Source of the DNA: Collybia mongolica
Taxonomy: Eukaryota; Basidiomycota; Agaricomycetes; Agaricales; Clitocybaceae
DNA length: 64,000 nucleotides
Direction of reading: 5' to 3'
NCBI GenBank assembly: GCA_013420905.1
Contig: JAAXNY010000010.1
Coordinates: forward strand, 2,790,001-2,854,000
Position 1 is the first letter of the stretch. Every line of letters starts with the position of its first letter. The position numbers and the translations under genes are program-made. The notes beneath the pieces are model-generated. The model did no database searches. It had not been told where the DNA came from and saw only the letters and a list, made by a program, of their open reading frames with translations. Shown in pieces: positions 21,530 to 32,351 of this stretch.

Positions 21530-22578
21530 ATGGGTTTTCTAAAGTCTTTGAAGGGTAAACTGACTGAACATCAGTCATCGCTGGCATCTGGGGGTGGTTC
21601 ACGAAGTCAAGCTCCGCCACAATGGGCGCCTGCATCTGAAATCTCCGTATGATCCCCTTATCGATCCCCAACGTGGCATATCTCACATTCCTTTTTTCTA
21701 ACAGCACAAGCACGGCTTGTGGAACGAAGCACCTGAGGACGAGTACGATGCTGCAGAGAACTTCTGCCTCCAATACCCAGCGCAGCCGCCTCGACTGATC
21801 CCGTCCGACGCCGTCGATCGTATTAATGCTATAGGCTGTAAAGCATGGGGCATCGAGGTCCCTATTACGCCCCGTTTCGTCGGCTCCGTGCAGAATGTGA
21901 ACGACTCGAAAGGCGGCCCGGGTATCGTGAGTATCCAGACGGAGGCAGAGTGCAAGGACGTCTGTCTCCTCAGCGACCTTCCGATCTTAGCTGGTTTGTA
22001 CGACACGCGCGGGAAGGCAGGGATATACTACGAGATATACGTACACAGGATGGATGGCATTATTGCGATCGGTTAGTACTCGCGCCCCCTGTGATGTTAA
22101 CAATTCTCCTGACATAGGCGTTTCGTTAGGCACAGCGTGTCGTCCCTACCCCGCTTGGAGGCTCCCCGGCTGGAACAGATTGAGTGCTGGGCTGCATCTG
22201 GACGATTTCCGGAAATTCTTTGAGGACCCGGATGGAGGACGTGACTATACCGACGCCGTCACTGGCATCAACTCCGGTGATACCATTGGATGTGGGTACG
22301 AATTTGCCTCGGGGACGCTGTTTTTCACGTACAATGGCGTGCGCCTGCCCCCCGCTTTCACGGGCGTATACCTCCCCCGGCATAACCACGATGTGTTTGC
22401 TGCGATTGGTGTGGAAGGCCACTGCGATTTTGAGGTGAATTTTGGAGGGGAGTATTTTAGGTGGAAGGAAGGGAGTGAATGGGCGTGGCGGGTGGAGGGG
22501 CATGTGGGGCGTTTGGGGGGTGGTTCGGGTGCGGAGGATGATGAACTTCCTTCGTATTCCGAGGTTAGGGGGATGTAA
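21530..22578 (+). CDS. SPRY-domain protein, 314 aa
   Basis: Three exons: 21530-21646, 21705-22071 and 22118-22578. About 60 residues of variable N-terminus are followed by a SPRY-type fold: an AGLYDTRGKAGIYYEIYV-like strand pair (about 135), then IGVSLGTACRPYPAWRLPGW, GDTIGCGYEF, GTLFFTYNGVRLP and DVFAAIGVEGHCDFEVNFGG. SPRY domains are protein-interaction modules. This arrangement resembles fungal SPRY proteins of the Ssh4/RanBPM type but lacks a visible membrane segment. The C-terminus ends ELPSYSEVRGM; LPSY fits the L/PPxY consensus bound by Rsp5-type WW domains, which suggests but does not prove a link to ubiquitin-ligase adaptors. A decayed second copy lies 0.9 kb downstream. Confidence 0.8.
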
Positions 22579-23459
22579 GTGCTGAAGACTAGGTAATGAA
22601 CTCTTAACATGTCAGTTTTATATTGAATTGTTTCTCGTGGAGTTACACACACTACAACTTCTAGTTGCCATCTTCTAACTTACTTGTGATGTGTGATTTA
22701 ACCTGAGAAGCCAGCACCGATTGTATCAAGGCGAAAGCATTATTTCTTCTCAAAATGTACAGGCTCTCCCTTCCGTGTCGAAATCACATATGGGTGCTGA
22801 TATTGGGGGATTGGACCTTGTGCGATAGTGGTATGTAAATTATAATTGACAGTTTCCGCGTTTTCGTCTAATTTTGACTTGTTTACTCTAACGGACTGCC
22901 ATGTTGCTCAACCCCGCATCATCATCTAGCTAAGTACCTATCTATTCTGATTGAACGAATTAATGCGAGCAGCCCACACTTGTTTTTTTGCCAATTCCTC
23001 AAAACTTCGCATGATGAAATCAACTTGGGTGTTTGTGTGATCGTCCCAGACTTCATGTATGTGTACCATGTCCATTGTCCAATGACCTTTCGCAGGATCC
23101 CTCGTGTCATTGATTTAGTGTCGAAACATTAAAGACCGATTTGACCAGCAACGATTCAACTTTTACATCAACAAGTGCTATCACGTGTCGTTAAGAATTC
23201 TGGGACCACCTGTACAAAGGAGCAAGCTCCTCAATAACTTTTCGAACAAAGAAGTTTTCACGCTATATCCCCTGATAACCACATTTCATCCATCGTGGCC
23301 ATGGTCGATAATGCAATGGGTATAGGTGTAGTGGTGGTATGTGTAATGGGGAATGTATCGGATTGATGGTTCGTTGAAACGCAAAGTGATGTTAAAAGCA
23401 ACTAAGCACCTTATTCAACGGGAAAGGCCAAATTTAAGAACGAGACTCCTGGTGTATAG
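22579..23459. other. Intergenic, possible coding relic on the minus strand
   Basis: Between the SPRY gene and its decayed copy. The minus strand at about 23,110-22,965 reads as a coherent protein-like stretch (GHWTMDMVHIHEVWDDHTN) of roughly 50 codons. I could not extend it by splicing, so it may be a fragment of a lost gene. Confidence 0.3.
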
Positions 23460-24312
23460 TCAAACTCGGCCCCAATGAGCACCAGCACCTGAAATATATG
23501 AATCTTCTATAAGTCCTCAGTGTGACATATCTCACATTTTATTTTGAAAGCACAAGTACGGGCTTGTGTAACAGAGCACCTAGGGACGAGTACGAAACCA
23601 CATAAGAATTTCTGCTTCCAATACCCAGAGTAACCACCTGAAACTGCATCCAATGCCGTTGATTAAACGAACATCATATAAGTTGTAGGGCGTGGGCACT
23701 GGGGAATCAAGGTCCCGATGACGCCTCGTTTCGTGCGTTTCGGGCAAAATTTGAACGACTTGAAAGGCTGTCCAGGCGTTATCAGGATCTAGGTTGAGGT
23801 GGAGTGCAAGGACGTCTGCCTCCCTCAGCGACCTTCTGACATTGGCTGGCCTGCATGATACTCGCGGGAAGACAGGGATATATCACGAGATGGTAATGTC
23901 GCGATTGGCTGGTGCCTTGTATCCCTGTGATGTTAGTGACATGTCCATGTAACCTCAAGTAACTTGTCATTTCCCTAGGAGGCTTCCTGCTACCTGGAGC
24001 AGGCTGAGTGTTAGGCTCCATTTGGACGACTCCCCAGAAGTTCTTTGAGGACCCTGATGGAGGATGTGACTTTACCCTAACGCCACAACTGGAGTAAATC
24101 CCGGCGATACTATTGGACATCGATACGAGTTTGTGTCCGGAACCCCGTTTTTCACATATAACGGTACGCACGCGCCTCCCCCTTTCACGGGCACATACTG
24201 TCCTCGACATACGATGTGTTCGCTGTGATTGATATGGAGGGCGACTGCGATTTTGAGGTGAATCTTAGAGGGAGTATTTCCGGGTGAGAAGAGGGGAACG
24301 CATGGGCGCATG
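23460..24312 (+). pseudogene. Decayed tandem copy of the SPRY gene
   Basis: This stretch aligns along its length with the SPRY gene at 21,620-22,490. It includes the end of exon 1, the first intron with its TCTCACATT stretch, exon 2 (CACAAG...GGACGAGTACGA) and exon 3 down to GATTTTGAGGTGAAT. It carries numerous substitutions, premature stops and small indels in all three exons, and no frame is usable. It is best read as a tandem duplicate that lost function. The 5' part of exon 1 was not found. Confidence 0.8.
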
Positions 24313-24523
24313 TGACAGACTGATTGACTTTCAACGTCGGCTGGTCAAAATAAAAATAAACTTAGACCACCTACATATCTCAGAATGGTCAGCACTTCTT
24401 TGCTCCTTTCCTTCACCTCTTCTCGTGTGGCAGCAAGGCCTATCCCTCTGGGGTCGCACATTCGATAGCCGCTCGCACATTGCGGAATGCCTGAATTTTC
24501 GAATACCATTATCAGCCTTTTCC

Positions 24524-27500
24524 ATGCCAAGCGAGCTGCTGCTGAGCAGGTCTGTAGCAAGAGCCGACATGGAATCATATACCTGACATCCAAGCTCAAC
24601 CATACCACATATAGGGAGGGTTGTTGAGTGGAAAGGATCCATCAGCATTCAATCCTAAAGACCCAATACGGTTGTGGATTATCCAAGTCGGTTCGTCCGC
24701 GTTATACTTCTTTAAGGAGCGTACTAATTATGTCGTCTTTCTTTACGCAGGCATCATTGTAAGCACTGCAAGTTTGCTGTCGCTTGGGCTACGGAAGCTA
24801 CGCCAACCCAAAGTCATCGCGGAGGTTATTGGGGGGATTATCTTAGGTACGTCGTCATCCTTCAAGGTAATGAGTGGTTGCTGAGGCTTGGCTCAGGCCC
24901 TACTGCTTTTGGTGGGAACTGCGAATTATAGGTGTCTCTTTCCACTGATCTTCATACAGGACGTATACCCGGATTCACACATCATGTATTCCCTATGGAT
25001 TCACGCCCTTACCTCAGTCTTGTGGCCAACATCGGTCTCTGCCTCTTTCTTTTTCTTGTGGGCCTCGAAATCGACGGCGCCGTAATTCGACGAAATGTAC
25101 GCTTGTCCGCGACGGTTGCATTGGCTGGAATGATCTTGCCCTTTGGCCTCGGGGTGGGCCTTGCAGTACCTATCTATGACCACTTCGTCGACCAGAGCAT
25201 CAAATTCACTCATTTCATGCTTTTCACTGGAGTTGCTTTTTCTATCACAGCTTTCCCTGTGCTATGTCGCATCCTCACGGAGCTCAAGTTGCTGGATACC
25301 ACCGTCGGGATTGTCGTACTTTCTGCGGGTGTTGGAAATGATATCGGTCTGTTATCCCAGTATCCGCGGTTGTTGGGCTAATATTGTATCAGTTGGATGG
25401 TGTCTTCTTGCTTTAAGTGTCGCGTTAGTGAACGCGGGGTCGGGTCTGACTGCGTTGTGGATCCTCCTTGCTTGCGTTGGGTGGACATTGTTCCTTCTCT
25501 TCCCAGTGAAAGTCGCTTTCCGATGGCTGGCAAGGAACACTGGATCAAGTAAATTTATAAAATTCAATAAATTGTCCGTTTTTGACACATATATGCAGTC
25601 GAAAGTGGTCCCACTGTATTATTTATGACTGTCACGATTCTGGTCCTCTTTGGGTCGGCTTTCTTCACAGACGTTATCGGCGTACATGCCATCTTTGGTA
25701 TGTTGGCACCTACGATATTCCGAAGAAGCAATGCTGATATGCGACAGGTGCTTTTGTAACTGGGATTATCGTCCCACGTGAAGGTGGTTTGGCCATTTCT
25801 TTGACGGAGAAACTGGAAGATATGGTTGCCATCATCTTTCTGCCCCTGGTGCGTGTTTCTCCTTACCTTCTGGAGGCCTTGCTAACTTGCCTCTTAGTAC
25901 TTTACGCTTTCAGGTCTTTCTACGGACCTTGGCCTGCTCGACGATGGTATTACCTGGGGATTCACGATTGCTATCATGGTCACGGCGTTCGCGGGGAAGT
26001 TCGGAGGATGCACTCTTGCTGCGAGATATGTTGCTGGCTTTAGCTGGAGGGAAGCAGGTGCCATTGGGTCATTAATGAGCTGCAAGGGGTGAGTGCATCA
26101 TATACCGACTAGCCTGCTTCCTAGAATGCTGACTGAACTGGCAGACTTGTTGAGTTGATTGTTCTTAATGTGGGGTTATCTGCCGGGATTCTGTCGCAGG
26201 TGAGTTTCTTTGCATAGTCCACAACCTTATAGCTGAAGGGTAGGGGCACAGCGCGTTTTCTCTATGTTTGTTCTTGAAGCCCTTGTTCTCACATTCATGA
26301 CGACGCCTCTTGTGATGACATTCTATCCTCCACATGTCCGAAAACATATCTCTGCGACAGGCGCCTCCTTTGACAACGTGGCAGACGATGAGGCTCGTGG
26401 CAAGAAGAGAGCTTCGCAGATCGAAAATGGTAAATCCAAGTGTCGATTCACGATTGTTCTTGATAAACTTGAGCATCTCCCCGGTGCCATGGCTCTCGCA
26501 CAACTTATCCAACCCTCCAGCCATGTCACTGAGCACAAAAAGAAACGATCATCGACAGAAAGCCATGTGTCATCCAAAGCTAGCGCCCGTCCGCCTCGGC
26601 TCTCCATTGAAGCTCTGCGCCTAATCGAATTGTCAGACCGCACCTCAGCTGTGATGAAGTCCTCGGCGTCCGACACTCTCCTGCATACTGATCCACTCCT
26701 CGCCATCTTCAAGATGTACGGCCAGCTAAACGACCTCCCCATCAAGCCGTCCATGTCCATAGTCCCCTATGAAGACCTTTCGTACAGCGTCGCCGAGTAT
26801 GCCCGAAATCATGCCTCGGATATGATTATGATCCCCTGGCTCCCTCCTTCCAAGGACGGGAGTGCGATCGACGCCCCGTCTAATGCGACGGCACCCACCA
26901 TACCACCCAAATCGTCGTCGAACAACCCATTCGAGATACTCTTCAAGTCAGCTGCGAATGGCATGGAAAAGCCAGCGTCTGCGATTCACTCGCAGTTCGT
27001 ACGTGGAGTATTCGCACAGTCCGGCATGGATGTCGCGCTGTATGTTGATCGGACGGATGCACGCGCTGGAGTGCAGACGAGTGGAAGGCAGCATGTATTT
27101 CTGCCATTCTTTGGGGGGCCGGACGACCGGCTCGCTCTAGAATTTGTTGTTCAAATCTGTGAGAACCCGAGGGTTTCGGCGACGGCCTTGAGGATGGTGA
27201 AGAAGGACGTTGAGGTGTTGGTTTCGCCCCTCAGAACTGTGCACATTGGGGACAATAATGGGTCTACAGTGGAGATCGAGGATACGGACGTGCTCGGTGT
27301 AGCATCAGTGCGCTTTCCATACTTCCACCCCTACTCTTTTACTGACAAGTTTATTCTTGAGACTGCTGGTGGCCTTCAAGGCACTATCTATGGGCAGGCT
27401 GATACGGAGGTTCGGATGCAATCTGAGACTGCAGACAATCTTGCGTGGGCACAATACACCGGACCGCGAAACGATGTGACTTCAATAGCGTCCTTGGATG

Positions 27501-27796
27501 TGCTCTCTCGGATCGAATTTCGGGAGCTCGCAACGCCCGTGCCGCTTCGCGCTGCAATTCAAGAATGCCTCAACTCCCAGGTGGAAGCTGGTGGGCGCTC
27601 GACGCGGCTGCTCATCGTCACTGGGCGCTCCAGGCGGCTTGCGGTAGAGGACCACGCGGATGAACTGAAAGAGCTGATGAACGAGTATGGCATCGTGAAC
27701 AGTGATGTAAATAAGACGATTGGGGACGTTGCGACTGCGTTTGTCGTCGCCGGTTGTGGGGCTGGGGTGGTGGTTCTCCAGGCGGCTTTGGAGTGA
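24524..27796 (+). CDS. Kha1-like K+/H+ antiporter (CPA2 family), copy 1, 898 aa
   Basis: Multi-pass cation/proton exchanger of an internal or plasma membrane. Predicted exons: 24524-24553, 24615-24690, 24751-24846, 24897-24911, 24960-25346, 25393-25548, 25599-25697, 25748-25848, 25898-26088, 26145-26199, 26252-27307 and 27362-27796. The N-terminal half has the CPA2 exchanger signature: QPKVIAEVIGGIILGP, RIPGF, LFLFLVGLEID, FSITAFPVLCRILTEL with GVGNDI, and VPREGGLAISLTEKLED. The C-terminal half is soluble, as in yeast Kha1 (873 aa). The start exon uses a weak donor (GTAGCA) and is tentative. The 54-bp intron at 27,308-27,361 is a multiple of three without stops, so a naive call would translate it. 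Copy 2 follows in tandem. Confidence 0.85.
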
Positions 27797-28649
27797 GAAG
27801 AACACTGCCGATTTCTGCTATGACTGTTTGTTATTACCCTCGCGAATACCCGCATGATACGGAAGACTTTTGACCCCCTAGCATCGACAGTATTTTTACT
27901 TTACTTGGAGGGCAAGGATTTCAAAGTCCTTTTAGGAGTTTATTCATCCTGACACACTTCAACTCATGATTCAGATATGACACGCATTTGGAACACGTCT
28001 GTACATTATCACTTGGAACGAGTATGCAATACCTACGAATTAATTGCAGCGATCGCAGATATGGGTTTTTGAATTTAAACATACGCGGTTGGGCACGTGC
28101 ACCTTACAGGTGATCACGTGTTTATCAGCTGGCTTCGAACCAGTCCAGATCTATTTTATTCTTCCCGGGCCTCAGATTCTCTTCTATGCCTTTTATTTCT
28201 TAACTCAGTCTTACCCCTGGACCCCTGAAGTTACCAAAGGATGCTACTAAAGGATGTTACCAACCCGACTCACCAACCTGATGCTGCCTTTTCCGTAACA
28301 GGGTGAGAAGGATCATCAGTGGTACAGTGGTAAACCCCCAAGTCTATTTTTGAAATAGCAGCTGAATGCTTCTTAAGCATTTGAGTACAGCTAGCCGCGT
28401 GCGATGTAGCAAACGACTGGATGAATATAGCGATCACTATATACATCGAGGTATAATGCCAAAATCCGCGGGATGATCAAGCATCCTGTCATCCTGCTAT
28501 TCGGCTGCCATCGTGACATTGAATAGCTGGAACACTGAGTGACAGTGGGAGCGTGCTTCAGGCAGTTCAATCCACATTGCCTGAGCAAGGGATGTATGAT
28601 ATTTCCGACGTTGTCATCTCTATATTCTACAACACGATAACAGCTTCCG
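27797..28649. other. Intergenic region between the tandem antiporters
   Basis: About 850 bp with no supportable gene. It should hold the 3' end of copy 1 and the promoter of copy 2. Confidence 0.5.
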
Positions 28650-31600
28650 ATGGGCAGGTACGTAGCGAATGCTTGACTTGCGGCATTTTTACTCACGGTC
28701 TCGCATGTAGAAAGTGCTAGGCAGCAATGATGTGTCCGTTTTCAATTCCAGCGGCTCTCCCATCCGACTTTGGATCATACAAGTTGGTTCGTCAACCCGA
28801 TATTTCCTATATCTGGGGGGTTGATGATGTGTATCATCGTTCGCAGGTATCATCGTGAGCACTGCAAGTCTTCTGTCGCTTGGTTTACGTCGGCTATGTC
28901 AACCGAAGGTTATTGCAGAAGTGCTTGGAGGGATTCTTCTAGGTACGTGGTTGATTTTCATTGCACTGCACGGCGCCTCATCTAAGCCCAGGTCCTACTG
29001 GATTCGGTGACGATTTCGATAAAGAGGGCTGTTACTTTGACTGATCAACGATGCAGGTCGCATACCTGGATTCACAGAGTATGTATTTCCCATGGAATCA
29101 CGCCCATACCTTGGTCTCGTGGCCGATATAGGACTCTGCCTATTTCTATTTCTCGTCGGGCTCGAAATCGATGGTGCGATTATTAGACGAAATGCACGTT
29201 TGTCCGCAGCCGTTGCCGTAGCTGGGATGGTTCTCCCTTTCGGACTTGGAGTCGCGCTTGCGGGCCCAATATATCACCAATTTGTCGACCCTAATATCCA
29301 GTTCGCCCATTTCATGCTTTTCATTGGAGTCGCCTTCTCGATTACGGCGTTCCCCGTCCTATGTCGCATTTTGACTGAACTCAAGTTGCTGGATACCACC
29401 GTGGGGATTGTTGTGCTTTCTGCGGGGGTTGGAAATGATATTGGTATGTTCGTGAACTGACTACTATGTTTGGCCTAATGTGTTATATATCAATCAGTTG
29501 GATGGGCCCTTCTTGCGTTGAGCGTCACGTTAGTGAAGGCGGAGTCGCAGTTGACTGCTCTATGGATACTGCTTTCGTGTATTGGCTGGACGATATTTCT
29601 CCTCTTCCCTGTCAGATCTGCCCTTCGATGGCTGGCGCGGACCACTGGTTCCAGTAAGTTTCCTGGACTCTACTAGCACCGCGCGTTTTAAAAAATCCAT
29701 AGTCGAAAATGGACCCACGATGTTATTCATGACAGTCACAATGTTGGTTCTTTTTGGATCGGCTTTTTTCACCGACGTCATTGGAGTGCATGCTATCTTT
29801 GGTACGACGCCTTGCTTCTTATCGTTATTTCAGGATTTGATCATGTCCGGCAGGCGCTTTCGTGGCTGGTGTTATTGTCCCACGTGAAGGTGGTTTGGCG
29901 ATCACGTTAACAGAGAAATTGGAAGATATGGTCACTATCATCTTCCTACCTTTGGTAAATATTGATCATGCATGGCTCTTGAATATGTTGCTTAATGGTT
30001 TTCTAGTACTTCACGCTTTCTGGGCTCTCGACGGACCTCGGCCTACTGGATGATGTTGTTACCGTGGGGTTCACGATTGTTATTATCGTGACGGCGTTTG
30101 CCGGAAAGTTTGGGGGATGCACTCTTGCTGCAAGGTATGCTGCTGGCTTTAACTGGAGAGAAGCGAGTGCTATTGGATCTTTGATGAGTTGTAAAGGGTG
30201 AGTTTACGCCGTCAGCCGGTGTTGTCATGTTGTCACCAGATACTTATTACCGTGACAGACTTGTCGAGCTGATCGTTCTCAATGTTGGTTTGTCTGCTAG
30301 AATCCTGTCTCAAGTGAGCTATATCGCGTTTCCCAAGAAACGATTGCTGATCTGTCGGTTAAAGCGCGTGTATTCCATGTTTGTCCTTGAGGCTCTGATT
30401 CTTACCTTTATGACGACGCCCCTTGTGGCAGCCTTTTACCCTCCTCATCTCAGAATGCATGTTTCTCCCGCAGAATCATATTTCGATCGCTTGACGGACG
30501 ATGAGACTCGTGGCAAGGATGACGCGGCATATGCTGTGGATAGTATCCAGAAACGACGCTTCACAGTCGTCCTTGACAAGCTTGAGCACCTTCCTGGAGC
30601 AATGGTCCTCACCCAGCTCATTCAGCCTTCTCTGCAAAGGGATGAGAAACATAAACAGACATCTACGAGTAGCCCCTACTCTTCCAAGTCGCCACTTCTT
30701 CCACCGCCATTTTCCATAGAAGTCCTACGGGTTGTTGAGCGAGCAGACCGAACTTCTGCCACAATGAAGCCTTCAGCTCCAAACACACTCCTGCATACGG
30801 ACCCGCTGCTTGCCATCTTCAGGACGCATGGTCAATCACACGACCTTCCTATCACGGCTTCACTATCTATCGTCTCCCGCAACGAAATGCCAGGTGATGT
30901 AGCTGAGCATGCTCGAAAGCACTCCTCTGATATGATCATGGTCTCGTGGCTTCCCCCTGCCCTGGAAGGCGATGTAACGATCGATGGGCCAATCAAACTA
31001 AATAAACCCACTACATCTAATAATCCGCTTGGAGCACTCTTCAGGTCTGCTAATGAGGCGCAGAAACCGGCGTCGGCAATCCACTCACAAAATATGCGGG
31101 AAGTGTTCGCCCAGTCGAGTGTGGATGTTGCGCTTTTTGTCGATCGGACAGCCTTCAGTCCCGAAATGCCGATAAACAGGAATCAGCATGTGTTCCTACC
31201 ATTCTATGGTGGTCCAGATGACCGCCTTGCTTTGGCGTTTGTTATTCAAATCTGTGAGAGTCAGAAGGTGACTGCCACCGTTTTGAGGATGGTGAGGAAA
31301 GATGTGGACATTCTGGCCTCACCTGCCCCGACTGCACATGTGAAGGATAACGACAGGGTTTCCAAGCTGCCCGAAGATTCAAATATGCTCAGTGTGACTT
31401 CGGTGCACCCCACAAACTACCCTCCCTCTTCTTTGCTAATTAGTTCAACGACTTTAGGCCGTCTCTGATTCCACAACAACCTTCCGTGGAGAGGCCGATG
31501 CAGGCCTCAGAATGCAATCCGAGGTAGCTGATAACATTACATGGGCACGGTACGCTGAGCCTCGAACTGGCTCTGGCTCGAGTTCAATTTTGGCTGCTCT

Positions 31601-31892
31601 ATCGCGGATCGAATTTCGGGTGTTGGAAACGTCCACACCGCTTCGGTCTGCAATCCAAGAATGTAACGTCAATAAAGCCGAGGCTGATGATCGTTCGGCA
31701 CGACTAATTACTGTTATTGGTCGCTCTGTACGTCTGGCGTGTGAGAGCCATCGCAGTGAACTGGAGGGGTTGATGCGAGAATATGCCAAGGTGGGTGGTG
31801 ACATGAAAAAGACGATTGGAGACGTTGCGACGGCATTTGTTGTGGCTGAATGTGGGGTTGGGGTAGTGGTATTGCAGGCTGCTCTAGAATGA
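28650..31892 (+). CDS. Kha1-like K+/H+ antiporter (CPA2 family), copy 2, 880 aa
   Basis: Tandem paralogue of the preceding gene with the same exon plan: 28650-28657, 28725-28786, 28847-28942, 28992-29006, 29057-29443, 29498-29653, 29703-29801, 29854-29954, 30007-30197, 30259-30313, 30365-31402 and 31458-31892. Exons 3 to 10 and the last exon match copy 1 to the base in length (96, 15, 387, 156, 99, 101, 191, 55 and 435). The first exon has only 8 nt of coding sequence and is inferred from phase. CPA2 motifs are conserved, including LGLRRLCQPKVIAEVLGG, LFLFLVGLEID, GVGNDI and VPREGGLAITLTEKLED. The cytosolic tail diverges more than the membrane part. Two intact copies suggest sub- or neofunctionalisation. 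Confidence 0.85.
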
Positions 31893-32297
31893 TTCTTCCT
31901 CCAATTTTACCCTTTGCTTTATCCTTCGTGAATCTCTGCGAAGTAAATCCGGACGCGACTCGAGTCGCGCACAAATTGTGATGTCACGCGACATTTTGGC
32001 GGCAAACAGAGCCAAAGGTCGTCACATCTTGTTTTGTACTTGCCAGTTACCACCATCTTGGTGTAGTGAACGATTCAGAGTGAGCATCAGCCCCACTAAC
32101 GACGCGACGGTCCGCGACAGAACTGCGTCCGACTTTTAGGGTACACTGTCCCCGATGCAATCCGAAGTCTGGTCAAGTGGTCATTGCATATGATCCTTGG
32201 GTTCGCTTGCGATGCTTCTTAGAACCACATTTAAAGATATCTACACCCACGCCGGACCGCTCAAACAAATAATGACATAACTTCCTGAAAAAACGCA
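31893..32297. other. Intergenic region
   Basis: 3' flank of antiporter copy 2 and upstream region of the GH127 gene. I see no other feature apart from the TATA box that follows. Confidence 0.5.
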
Positions 32298-32304
32298 TAT
32301 AAGG
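32298..32304 (+). promoter_or_regulatory. TATA box (TATAAGG) of the GH127 gene
   Basis: TATAAGG lies 48 bp upstream of the predicted start codon at 32,352, which would give a very short leader. Position and sequence fit a core promoter. Confidence 0.5.
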
Positions 32305-32351
32305 GGGAATTTTTCCACTATTCATGAAACATCGCGAATTGCCCCATAACG

